Part shown: positions 45,881 through 56,659 of the stretch, piece after piece
How positions within the stretch are numbered: the stretch's first letter is position 1
How the letters are laid out: each line of letters opens with the position of its first letter
Notes under the pieces: generated by a model
Seen by the model: the letters and a program-made list of their open reading frames with translations, nothing else
Told to the model about the DNA's origin: nothing
Databases searched by the model: none
Made by a program: the position numbers and the translations under genes
Assembly (NCBI GenBank): GCA_018873245.2
Contig: JAEMBT020000009.1
Coordinates: forward strand, 12,683,112-12,747,111
Length of the DNA stretch: 64,000 nucleotides
From: Archegozetes longisetosus
Taxonomy: Eukaryota > Arthropoda > Arachnida > Sarcoptiformes > Trhypochthoniidae
Reading direction: 5' to 3'

Positions 45881-46051
45881 TGTTTTGAATGATTGGTCGT
45901 AATGTGTTGTTGTTGACGTAATTTTTGTGACAGACTCGTCAATATAAACAGTGAGAGGTTTTGCATATATTCTCAATTAAAATTTATTTAATTCATTTTT
46001 CAATTGTTTCTGCTTTAATCATTCCGTCTCGGTAAGATGGTGTCCTCCACA

Positions 46052-46631
46052 TAGACCCGATTCCAATTTGACCCAAGACGCTTTTAACCCAAACTTTTTC
46101 CTATTTTAGTCCAATAGTCATTTCACCCAAAATGACAAAAATAAAAGTTCATTTTGACCCAATATCACACTATGAATAATTTTTCATTGACTGATTATGA
46201 GTGAATAAACGTATACAGTCTGTCCTTTTAACTTCCAAACTAAGACAAAGCAATTAAAGCCTTCTATTTTCTCATATTCTAATCAGATATCAAATAAATT
46301 ACTTATCGATTCAAAATTTAGTACTTTGAAATAAACTTTTAATAATTACATCGGCTTTACGGAAGCATGTAGTTGCCAAATACGTTTGCGATCAAAGATT
46401 TTCATTGCTTAATTATGCACTGAGAGTGTTTTACTTTTGCTTTAGATCTAATCATTTAATAATTTTCTGTTTTTACGATTTATATAATTTTTCTATTTAA
46501 TAGATTTGTTATGTAATAGCATTTGACAAGAGCTTCAATCTGTACTCTTTTTTAAAAATATTTGGTCAAATAAACATAGGGTCATATCTACCTTGGGTTA
46601 AAATCTCTTGGGTCAGGTCAGATTGGGTCTA
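46052..46631. mobile_element. MITE with GACCCAA subterminal motifs
   Basis: The ends are inverted: TAGACCCGATTCC at the left, and TAGACCCAATCTGACC as the complement of the right end. Both ends hold repeated GACCCAA or AACCCAA motifs on one strand and TTGGGTC/TTGGGTT on the other, like clustered transposase-binding sites. About 580 bp, noncoding. The target duplication is unclear. Confidence 0.65.
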
Positions 46632-46898
46632 TTAGTGATTGAATCAAATCAAACTTGGGTCAATCACGAGTAGATCCGATGAGATATCTTGAGGTTCTAC
46701 GAGATATGGTGGAAGATCTTGTCTTTATGACTAATAGGGAATTATGAAGTGGTTCGCATTTGATTTAGAATTGATTTTGAGTTTGAACCTGAATCAATAT
46801 TTGGATCTGGATCTAAGTCTGAATATGAATCGAAGATTGAATCAGAATCGAAGTCTGAATTAGACATTTAATCTAATCTAATTTGAACTGATTTTAAG

Positions 46899-47117
46899 GG
46901 AATGGATTGTTGTAGCGAGACAGCGATTTCATTTCATTACGTCAGCCCAAACATGATGTATGAATTGGAGTACTTATTATATCATTTGCGTCCATTTGGT
47001 ATAAACACTGAACTCTCTCATGAAGACACAATCACTAACTCTAGTGCTGGTAAAAACTCAAACGATAGATTAGTGAATCACAGTTTTAAGTACAGTATTA
47101 TACCGAATGACTTCTGA
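46899..47117 (+). pseudogene. Isolated C1GALT1-like last exon
   Basis: An acceptor-like TTTTAAG precedes an open exon whose start, [20 protein letters not shown] then [14 protein letters not shown], matches the C-terminal region of core 1 beta-1,3-galactosyltransferases. These are Golgi enzymes that extend O-GalNAc glycans. About 35 variable residues and a stop follow. No upstream exons were found in the window, so this is either the last exon of a gene whose other exons lie behind very long introns, or an orphan fragment left by duplication. The translation is undamaged. Confidence 0.65.
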
Positions 47118-48049
47118 TCACATCTGAACAAAGTATAACTTATGGTCAAATTAATCAGTTTAATGATGGAGTCAACTAATTATACTTCTACTGAACGACT
47201 TGTTATATTTGCAATTCAACTAATTTTATATAATATAAAATATTTAGTTTAGTGATAATCACTTTACATGTTTTGATAATCCCAATTGTTTGTGTGCCAT
47301 CGCTATCAGTTTTCTTTAAAATGATTGAATTGAACTTCATTTAATTTAATCTAATTTGCAATTGAAGTTCTAGTCAGTGTTGTTCTGATAGTCGAGAGAA
47401 AATGACTACTCAATTATTAAACTAGTTTTTTAAATCAATAGTTTTGTTCAATTACTAATTTTGATTAGATTCGAGTTACTTAAACGATATATAATTTGCA
47501 TAAATGCATATGAATTGTATGAAAAGCTGGTGAATAATCAACATAACCTAATTTAAAATGAATCGTTACATTTTCAGATTAAACAGTCAAATGTCTTATT
47601 TGAAGCACTAACGAGATAACTGATATAACATTCACTAACTTTAAGTAGAAATTGAATACAAAGTGTTCACAACAATGACAAGTGTTATTATGATCACAAT
47701 TGTAAAGTTAGGTCTGCCCGACATTGAGCACACTTTGAGCCACAGTAATCATTAATATTCGAAAGCCCTGTTTTGAAGCACTTATAGTATGATAAAATCC
47801 ATTTTATCTTCACAGGGATATTGCTCTGAAATGTTTATTAAGAAGTTTCTCTGTCTCTGTCTCTCCTAAGGAATACATTGTCTCTCCTTTTACCATGTTC
47901 CTAAAACTTCAATATTTGAAGGTTTGTTCGTGACTTGTGTCAAATTGTCACATCGCTAGCTATCGATTTCGTTTAATGTCAAATATTTGAAAATCAAAAA
48001 TTAAATTAAACTAAAAACAACTTAAAATATATTTCCATTGCTGTAAATA
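47118..48049. other. AT-rich DNA without an identified gene
   Basis: No open frame is supported. A segment near 47845-47900 (TCTCTCCTTTTACCATG) resembles sequence in the introns of the palindromic SDR copies (near 2100 and 8530), showing shared repeat material. Confidence 0.4.
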
Positions 48050-48600
48050 TTGATAGATTTCAACTTTTTCAAACGTTTTTATTAACAATTTATAATGAAT
48101 GGCATTTATGCCCTCTATTACTATGAAGTAAAAGAGCGAACTGCATCCCTTTACCCGTTACTGGCTTTAACTTTAAAACTTCGATCACTCAAAAAACTTG
48201 TGTCCACTCATTCTAACGACACGATTCAATGAATGGTTGAATCAGTACTGTTTAGATATTAATAGATTGAAATGGCATCACAGCTCATACAATTGAACTC
48301 TTAATCCAAATCTACGTATTTTATGCAAATTGCCTTAATTTTGAAACGAAATGCACTCAGAGCAATAAATAAAGCCAAAACCAATTTTATAATCGAAGAA
48401 TCTATTACTGATTATATCACTAAATAGTCTTTTGTTCAATGTTTAAATCAGTATAATTTGAATGTTGGCGGTCAACATTTTTCAATACTTATTACGGGTG
48501 TGGTATCACATGCATTAATAAAAATATTGCCGCAATCGATCAGTTACATCTCTTTAGAATGTGTTTGAAAAAGTTACCATTAATTGTATTTCACATAAAA
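48050..48600. repeat. R1 repeat next to SDR pseudogene C
   Basis: This matches the R1 family, including a GACACGATTCAATGAATGG string and AGAGCAATAAATAAAG. It lies directly downstream of the SDR pseudogene, as R1 does for other SDR copies. Confidence 0.65.
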
Positions 48601-48690
48601 TACTTTAATCAGATATAACTAATTATATAACATATAGAAACAAAGTTTGAGTAATACTTAAAGTAATTGTAATATAAAATCGATAGTTAA

Positions 48691-49576
48691 TCAAAAATGA
48701 AACAACATAATCAATGCTCCTGACACTTGTACTATGAAACCAGTTATATATGAACTTTTTGGAGATAACAAGAATGCTATTACTTGAGCCACTTCTTCTG
48801 GCTGTCCTGTTGTTCCCAGAGGTGTATTTCGTATATGTTCGTCTCTAACTAAAGATGAAGCGAACAAATAGTCAACAGAGACATCAATTGAAAGAAATGT
48901 TAAGATAAATATACCTTGTTCAAACGCATTTTCTGTCAGGCGTTTCGATGAATCCGGGCATAACAGCATTGCAGCGAATATTATATTTTGCCATTTCTCG
49001 GGCCACAGTTCTAGTAAATCCTTCCACAGCAGTCTTTGAAGACACATAAGCGCTTAGACCAACGTTTCCAATCTTTAAACCAATACTTGTCAGGTTCACA
49101 ATTGACCCCTCGCTCACTTTATGGTCGATCATTCTCTTACAGGCCAACTATTGGTTCAAATGATTAAATTACGATTTAATAAAAAAATATCAAAAGTAAT
49201 AAATTATCAGTTAATCAGTTAACAAGACATGAAAATACCATAACTTAGACCTGAGTGGCCAGAAAAGTTGCCTTAACATTTACATCGATAACTTTATCGA
49301 AGTCTTCATCTGAAATATTAATAAGCCATTGATCTCGTGTAATGCCAGCACAGTTGACCAAAAGAGTGGCCACACCATTGTTGTAATTTTCATTAACAGA
49401 TTGGAACAATTGTTTGATTGACCGTTTTCAGAAATGATTTGTTTTGTCTGATTAGCGCCCCACACATTGATGTCTGTGATCACTACCGAAGCATTTTCTT
49501 TGGCCAAAATTTGACAAACAGCCCGGCCAATGCCCGAACCACCTCCAGTGACTACTGCTATTCTATTGGTGAACAT
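48691..49576 (-). pseudogene. SDR copy C, frameshifted pseudogene
   Basis: Three exon-like blocks align to the intact copies. Exon 1 (to ATG 49576) has the TGGGSGIG motif but lacks 46 bp near 49424, where the intact copies have two direct TCAATCAAA strings, so one string and everything between were lost. Exon 2 keeps YVSSK but is frameshifted at its end (near 48935). Exon 3 has lost the normal stop and its VSGG motif reads VSGA. No function is expected. Its 5' flank is almost identical to that of the intact copy at 60875-61787. Confidence 0.88.
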
Positions 49577-50470
49577 TTTATTAACAGATCCCTTTGATCT
49601 TTAGGTCAAAGTTAGACAAAAACACTATAGTTGTAGGAATGAACAGTTAACTTTCGCCAATTTGTAGAGTTTCACAATTTTTATGATAAGATTCATACGA
49701 AAATTTTGTTATAAACATACAGTCATTTGATTGGATAAGTGCTAAGATTAGATATTAAAACATCTGCAAATTCAGGACTTAATGTTATTTGTGTCCTTTC
49801 TGTTATACAGGGACTGATCTTACGAGGTAAGTTTGGGACTACGTAATAAACCATTTCAAAAATATTTTTATCACATAAATAACATGTGATATGATGTTCG
49901 AAAAGGTATATAAAAAGGCTGACCGCTGGACACTTACAAGTTGTGACCACTCAAAAAGTGATTTGCTGTGGCTTATTACTATTGATTGCTATGTATTTTG
50001 CCTATGAATATGTGCTGTCATTCAGTCAACTTATGATATCTGTAAGAGAACATGTCATGTGACACAATCGTCAAATTCATGATTTATTGATTTAAATTTT
50101 TGTAAAAATTGGATTCAAGTTCTATAAACTGACTTGATTACTCTTTGAATATGCTTCAGATGCTCATATCAATTGAATAAATGTTCAATTGAATAATACT
50201 CTTCTTCGATGCCATCTCTCCAATTGAACACCTGATCCAACTGATCTACTATCGTAGATTCCTGTTGGGACACCTAAAACTGTTTTATGATAATTCAAGC
50301 AGTTCGATGACTGATCAGTGAGTCTAAGATTCGAGACGATGTAAATCATTAAGAGGAGATAAGATTATTGGGCGACATTTTCAGTAGATTTCTTATAGTT
50401 CAAGCTTTGAATCTATTCATGACGATGAAAGTTAGTTTGTTAGATCAATAATACCACTTGCGACACCATC
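49577..50470 (-). repeat. Duplicated SDR upstream region (copy 1)
   Basis: From exon 1 to about 50270 this is almost identical to 61788-62460, with only scattered mismatches. It therefore marks a recent segmental duplication or gene conversion between SDR copies C and F. It contains presumptive promoter DNA. Its outer part also matches 11640-11870 in inverse orientation. Confidence 0.85.
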
Positions 50471-50639
50471 GCTATATTGATTGACTTGTATTTTCAATCA
50501 TTAGTAGCGACGTATTCTCTATTACATAAATGCAAGTAATAAACAGCGGACAAGTTTCAAAAATTACTTTAAAATATGAAGAGTTAACGCATTTTTAGTA
50601 TGACACGTCATTTTAAAGTTGATTTCCTACTCTATTATC

Positions 50640-51160
50640 CCCTATCAATCGAATTACCAACTAGTTGTCAGAACAAAAAATGTTGTCTGATAAGTAAACA
50701 TCTATTCGAAAGCGTATTGGCGCTTGTGGTATAAAATATAAACATTTAGGTAAAATAGTGACAGTAAACCATGTCTCAGAAAGTATGAGTAAAACCATGG
50801 TCTATAATACAATTAAAAGAGTTGATAATGGCCTAAGTTTAGAGAGGAGTCCTGGAAGTAGAAGTCATCGGGCTAATTCTCAAAAAATTGATGCAAAATT
50901 CACGCTAGCTAAATATGAGCACCTCAATATCAAAGTCATACCCAAAGTGCTAAACTCTTCTAATGTCCCCCAATAGCGACCTATTCACAATTATTGGACA
51001 ATTTTAAAGCAAAGAGTTTACAGGAATGGATGGATAGCTCAATCACATGAAGATGTAATTAAAAAATAAAGTTAGAGCTACGAAAAACGTCAGCAAAGAC
51101 CTGCCAGAACCTCATCACACGTATTAAGACAAATGTCCATATAGCAGCCGATTATGGATC
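50640..51160 (+). pseudogene. Mariner-type transposase fossil
   Basis: Pieces in order are a helix-turn-helix-like stretch with MVYNTIKRVDNG and SPGSRSHRANS, then after a large gap YWTILKQRVYRNG and SHEDVIKK, the region after the last catalytic residue, then KTCQNLITRI. Frames are interrupted and the catalytic core is missing. It belongs to the Tc1/mariner superfamily but differs from the other copies in this window. Confidence 0.6.
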
Positions 51161-51779
51161 ATCTCTAGCAGTCATTAATTAATTTCATTAAATTTCTTAG
51201 TAATTGATTATTGAACTGTAAAATCTTCATTAATTTACCTATCAGTTTTAAAATTAGAGATAAAAGAAATTTTTTCGCGGTTTATTCCGCACACATTTTT
51301 GTTTCACCTTATACTTAACTTTTTGTAATCAATATTTGCTGCTAATTGAAAAAAGCTAATTCATTCAATTTGGATCCATCAAATTGTCTTTAATGCCTTC
51401 GACTGATTTATCGATTCCAGATTTATCGCATCGCGGAACGGCATTATTGAAAGCTTTCTTTGAGGCAAACTTGATCTACAACTTGATCTAGAACTTTGTT
51501 GCCTTAAGATTTTTCTTTTTGTACAAACTATTCTCTAGTTTTCAGATGAGAGCGAACTTTATCTTTGGGACTGCAAATCGTTTTACTCATAATGAGTGTG
51601 AATGACATTTATTTAAAATTATTTACTATTCAATTTCATTAACAGATCGCTGTAATCGATGACAACTTTTTGGCCACAATGTAAGTCAAATTATGATTTG
51701 ATTTAGTACATCGTTTAAAAAGTATTTTCACATATTTTTGTGTTATCAGAGTATTAAATATATTTTTATAGAATTCATT
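51161..51779. other. AT-rich DNA without an identified gene
   Basis: It contains a segment (51410-51600, around TTGAGGCAAACTTGATCTACA) also found near 58140-58330, so it is another dispersed part of the SDR neighbourhood. No coding region is supported. Confidence 0.45.
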
Positions 51780-52150
51780 GATATATTAGTAATTTTAACT
51801 CTAATGTTCGGACCCACTCGTTCAACGAATAGTCAAATTAGTATTGATTAGATATTCAATTAATTAGAACCGCACTAGATCGTATTTTTAACCCAGATCT
51901 ATTTTCTGGAAGTCATCAAAATTTTTTAATCAAATAATCTTAGACCAGTAATTATAGCTTCAATTAATTTTATTATCGAAAAACCTATTACTACTCATAT
52001 CACTCAATAGTCTTCTATGGAGTCTTTAAATCAGTATAATTTGAATGTTGTTGACGGTTAACACTTTTCAATACTAGTTTTGAACATGATCACATTCTAT
52101 TGATTTGATAAAAATATTGCCGCAATTCGGTCAGTTACATGTGTTTTAAA
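51780..52150. repeat. R1 repeat
   Basis: This member of the R1 family has the typical TTGTTGACGGTTAACA, ATTGCCGCAATTCGGTCAG and AATAGTC strings. It is followed by the SDR 3' flank repeat. Confidence 0.65.
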
Positions 52151-52460
52151 TTGTTTGAAATAGTTGCCATTAGTTGTATTTGACATGAAATACAGTCTAA
52201 CTAAAATGTTTGGTTTATAGCAAGATTGATCTCTGCAATTAGTTTAACGAGAAAAATGTTTTCAACTTAATGTCAGATGGTATTTGGAGAAGATTCAATT
52301 CATTTCGTCAATTCATTTAGTCGTAGATCAAAATTGAGTAATGACTGCATAGGACTAAATAAGTCAAACAATAAGTGAATTGTAATTCAATTTTAATCAG
52401 ATATAACTAATTATATAACATATAGAAAAATAGAGCTCATATTAAAAGTATAGAAACAAA
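52110..52460. repeat. SDR 3' flank repeat (copy 1), shared with 62472-62790
   Basis: Almost identical to 62472-62790. It includes TAATGACTGCATAG and TAATCAGATATAACTAATTA-type strings that also occur downstream of SDR copies A, C and E. It is noncoding. Confidence 0.8.
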
Positions 52461-52518
52461 ATTTGGGTAACACTAAAAATAACTGTAATTTAAAATCGGT
52501 AGTTAATCAATGGTTAAA

Positions 52519-52590
52519 CTACATGGCCTCCTGTCACTTGTACTATAGAACCAGCTATATATGAACTTGTTGGAGATAATGAGAACAATC
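52519..52590 (-). pseudogene. SDR exon 3 scrap (copy G)
   Basis: The last codons of an SDR exon 3 (coding strand around GTACAAGTGACAGGAGGCC and the final ATG-TAG) with a small internal deletion. They are followed by unrelated DNA. A second 3' flank repeat lies beyond (52620-52860) before the intact copy D. Confidence 0.7.
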
Positions 52591-52868
52591 TTCAACTCAA
52601 GGTAAATAGTTTTGAAGATTAAATTAGTTTCATCAAATCATCAAATTTAGTCGTAAATCTAAGTCAAGTAATGACTGCATGGATCTAACGCAAACAATAA
52701 GCGAATCGTAATCAAAATTTAATCAGATAATAACAAATTATAACAATTATAACAATTATAATAGATATAACATTTATAGAGGTAGAGTTCATATTAAAAA
52801 TATAAACAAAATTAGACTAACGCTAAAAATAATTGTAATATGAAATCGATAGTTAGTCAATAGTTAAA

Positions 52869-53780
52869 CTACATGGCCATTCCTCCAGACACTTGAACTA
52901 TAGATCCAGTTATGTATGAACTTTTTCGAGACAATAAGAATGCTATCGCTTCTGCCACTTCTTCAGGCTGTCCTATTCTTCCCAGAGGTATTTCTGGTAT
53001 AAACCCGTCTTTAACTAAAGATCGAACAAACAAATGGTGAACAAACACATCAATTGAAAGATAAGCTGAGAATACGATACCTTGTTGAGGTAAAGATTCT
53101 GTCATAGGGGTATCGATGACTCCGGGCATAACAGCATTGCAGCGAATATTATATTTTGCCATTTCTCGGGCCACAGTTCTGGTCAATCCTTCGATAGCAG
53201 CCTTTGAAGCGACATAATTGCATAGACCGACGTTTCCAAACTTTGAACAAACACTCGTCACGTTTACGATTGATCCCTCACTAACTTTATGTTCAACCAT
53301 TAGCTTACAGGCCGACTATCGGTATAAAAGATAAAATTATCAGTTAATATAAATATCAAAAACAATGAATTGTCAGTTAGCAAGACATGAAAATACTATA
53401 ACTTAGACCTGAGTGACCAGAAAAGTTCCCTTAAGATTGACATCAATAACTTTGTCGAATTCCTCTTTTGACATATCAATAAGCTCTTGGCCATTCGTAA
53501 TGCTGGCACAATTGACTAAAAGAGTAGTCACACTATTATTGTAATTTTCGCTTACAGATTTGAACAATTGTTTGATTGAATCACTTTTGCTCACATCGAC
53601 CTCGACAGCGATGTGTTTTGATTGACTGCTGTTGCAAATGATTTGTTTGGTCTGATTGGCGCCAGTTATATTGATGTCTGCGATGACCACCGAAGCATTT
53701 TCTTTTGCCAAAATTTGACAAACTGCCCGACCAATGCCCGAACCACCTCCAGTGACCACAGCTATTTTATTGGAGAACAT
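52869..53780 (-). CDS. SDR family oxidoreductase, HSD17B8-like, copy D (intact)
   Basis: Exon 1 is 53409-53780, exon 2 53081-53315 and exon 3 52869-53014, giving 250 aa in frame. Introns are 93 and 66 bp with GT-AG ends. The ATG starts [17 protein letters not shown], and the cofactor loop TGxxxGIG, an NCAS variant in place of NCAG, the catalytic Ser, YVASK and the turn VMPGVIDTP are present. The end is VSGGMAM. These are hallmarks of HSD17B8/FabG-type reductases, which reduce or oxidise keto/hydroxyl groups with NAD(P)(H). The short introns show the ancestral gene structure, in contrast to the expanded copies near the window start. The NCAS variant may affect the structural Asn-Ala-Gly turn. 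Localisation cannot be read, as no targeting peptide is evident. Confidence 0.87.
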
Positions 53781-54119
53781 TTAATAACGGATTCTTTTAA
53801 CCTTCGTATGAATGTTTGATAAAAAACACTATAACTGTCGAAATGAACATTTGCCTTTCATCAATTTGTATACAGTTTCATATTATCTTTACATCTTCAG
53901 GATGTAAAGTCGTTTGCAAAACTCCGGGAAGTGGCTTTTGAGCATTCTACACTCCTAACCGTTAGTCAATTTTGATGAAATTTTTTATGAATAAACTCTG
54001 GGTTGTCAGGAACATTTATACAAAGCTGCTAATCAAAATGTCCAAAAGTACCTACCTGATCCATTTAAACATGTACAGAAAAAACTGATGATTGAATTCG
54101 AGTTTTGACGATTGGAATC

Positions 54120-54685
54120 AAGACTACTTCAAAAATAAGTGATTACATATATTTTTGTTTGACCTAGAAATTTCTCAGTTCGTAATTGTAGCGAATTTTG
54201 CTTGAAATTCCTATAATCTCATTGAGCGTAACCTTTGAACCAAGAGCCCGAACTAGTTGAAAATGGTATCTAATTGAAGCTATACTAAAGCTTTATCAGG
54301 AAATTTTTAAATTTTTAAATTTGATTTTTAAAATTGAAATTTTAACAAGCTAATTAAATTTAGAACAAAATTTATTGAGTATTACTTGATAGAACATTTG
54401 TAAGTATAATTACTGAATTTTCAATCTAAACCTATGAGCAAAATCATATTATTGTAATTACGAATAGGAAATTTGTATGTACAGGCAAATCCAATGATTG
54501 TTCAAACAAGAGCTTTAAAATGCCTTCAATTTGATACAATTTTCAGCTAGTTCGGGCTCTTGGTTCAAAGGTTACGCTCAAATGAAATTATTAGAATTTC
54601 AAGCTGAATGCGCTACAATTGGGAACTGAGGAATTTTTAGGTCAAACAAAAATATATGTGTTCACTTATTTTAAATACAAACATT
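54120..54685. mobile_element. Foldback MITE, arms about 160 bp
   Basis: Bases about 54120-54280 match the reverse complement of 54520-54685, including TTTGAACCAAGAGCCCGAAC and its partner TTCGGGCTCTTGGTTCAAAG. About 240 bp of AT-rich DNA lies between. Noncoding. The superfamily is unknown. Confidence 0.8.
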
Positions 54686-54779
54686 CACGTATTTAGATGA
54701 CTTCATGTCAAATATATATTTGAAAATAAAAAATTAGATTATTCTAAAAATAATATAAAAACATTTAAAAATATAATTT

Positions 54780-55090
54780 CAATTGTTATAAATATTGATT
54801 GACTTAAAGTATTTCAAAAGCTTTAACAATTCATAAAAGGATGTGATTTATGTCCTGTTATTATTGAGTAGTATCTACTACAACAAAAATAGAGAACATC
54901 TCTGCGAGAACAACACGCAAACAGCGAACTGCGACGCTTCCCATTACTTATAAACTTGAAAATTTGAACCCGCTATAAACTTAGATCCACTCATTCTAAC
55001 GACATGATTCAATGAATAGTTGAATCAGTATTGTTTAGACATTAATAAATTGAAATCATATCACAGTTCATGTGATTAAATGAATTATAT
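54780..55090. repeat. R1 repeat next to SDR pseudogene E
   Basis: An R1 family copy with CTCATTCTAACGACATGATT and GTTGAATCAGTATTGTTTAG. Together with the SDR 3' flank motifs at 55380-55560 it forms the usual block downstream of an SDR copy. Confidence 0.65.
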
Positions 55091-55606
55091 TTGACATAAA
55101 ATAATTGCCGATGGTATAGAAAACGTTTGGTTTATTGCAACCAACTTATGATGTGATCAGTTTACACATTAATTACCTGCAAAGTCAAGTAAATTGACAT
55201 ACGATTTTATTCTTATTTACAGTTATAATGCATTTTTATTTAGTTCATAGTTCATATTGCTTAGATTTCGAATTTATCAAACCTTGGATCCATCAAAATG
55301 ATGCGTTGGATTTATTGTAAAACTTTGTTGTGATTAGTTTAATCCAAGAAATGTTATGAACTCAATACAAAATGATTTTAGAGAAGATTAAATTCATTTC
55401 ATCAAATTATTTAGTCCTAAATCGATGCTGAGAGAATGACTGCATAGATCTAAATAAGTCAAACAATATGGGAATCAAATTTTAATCAGATACAAATAAT
55501 TATATAACATATAAAAAATAGAATTCATATTAAAAACATAGAGACAAAGTTAGAGCAATGCTAAAAAATAATTGAAATGTAAATCGATGTTTAATCAATA
55601 GTTAAT

Positions 55607-56659
55607 CTACATGGCAAATCCTCCTGACACTTGTACTATAGAACCAGTCATGTATGAACTTCTTGGAGATAATAAGAATGCTATCACTTCAGCCACTTCT
55701 TCCGGCTGTCCTCTTCTTCCCAGAGGTGTTTGTAGTATAAGTTCGTCTTTAACTAAAGATCAAGTAAACAAATGGTCAACAAAGATATCAGCTGAAAGAT
55801 AAGCTGAGAAAACGATACCTTGTTGAGGGACAGATTCTGTCATAGGTGTCTCGATGTATCCGGGCATATTGATATTTGATTTTTATTAGGAAATTGTTTC
55901 TAATTAATTACGACACAAATATCTGAAGTTTTGATTGACTTCAATGAATTGATGTTTGAAGAAGAAAAGGCTTAAGAAATGAGCACAAACCAAAACCAAA
56001 CAGAAATTGAAGCTTTAACCGCAAGAAGAGGCTCTTTTCTACTTTCAAATATGAAAAGGGCTTCTTAATAATGATAAACCCAAACCAAAACTTGATATTC
56101 AGTATTAAGTTTTAGTCATTCAGCTTCATTGACTAATCGAATATATTAGGTGGGCCCATAAAGTCCCGGAATTTTAATCTTTATCGTTAATTGAATTTAT
56201 TCCGACTAGTTATGGGCCCACCTAATATTTTAATCTGAGCCCTACTTTTGTGACTAAAACGTTAAACGTATACACCAAGACATACATTCATATGTTTTGA
56301 TTCAGTTGGTATTTGAACTTCTAACGAATGGTAAAATAATATAGAGATAAGACTTTAATAAGTCTTGTCGCGAAAAGTTCTGATTGTATAAAAACAAAAA
56401 TAATATAACTTATGAATGATTTACATACTATACAAATGATTACTAATGCAAACTTTTATTCGCTTTTGCAGACATCGACCTCGACTGCGATATGTTTTGA
56501 TTGACTGCTGTTGCAAATCATTTGTTTGGTTTGATTAGCACCAGTTATATTCATGTCTGCGATGACTACCGAAGCATTTTCTTTGGCTAAAATTTGACAA
56601 ACAGCGCGACCAATGCCCTGACCACCACCGGTCACAACTGCTATTTTATTAGAAAACAT
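55607..56659 (-). pseudogene. SDR copy E, interrupted pseudogene
   Basis: Exon 3 (55607-55752) and the end of exon 2 (to about 55868) are well preserved, as are the first 68 codons of exon 1 (about 56457 to ATG 56659, TGGGQGIG). In between, the rest of exon 1 and most of exon 2, including the catalytic Ser-Tyr-Lys set, are replaced by about 590 bp of unrelated DNA that contains an 80 bp mini-mariner. The gene cannot be functional. Confidence 0.88.
56146..56225. mobile_element. 80 bp mini-mariner (TIR-TIR only)
   Basis: Perfect 16 bp inverted ends, TTAGGTGGGCCCATAA and complement, are flanked by TA on both sides. The 5' end continues as AGTCCCGGAATTT, typical of mariner termini. Only about 48 bp lie between the ends, so this is an extreme deletion derivative. 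Confidence 0.85.

Noticed and set aside
49723..49950. 75-residue frame identical at 61934-62161
   Set aside because: Identity follows from the recent duplication of the SDR upstream region. No family, splice or coding signature was seen.
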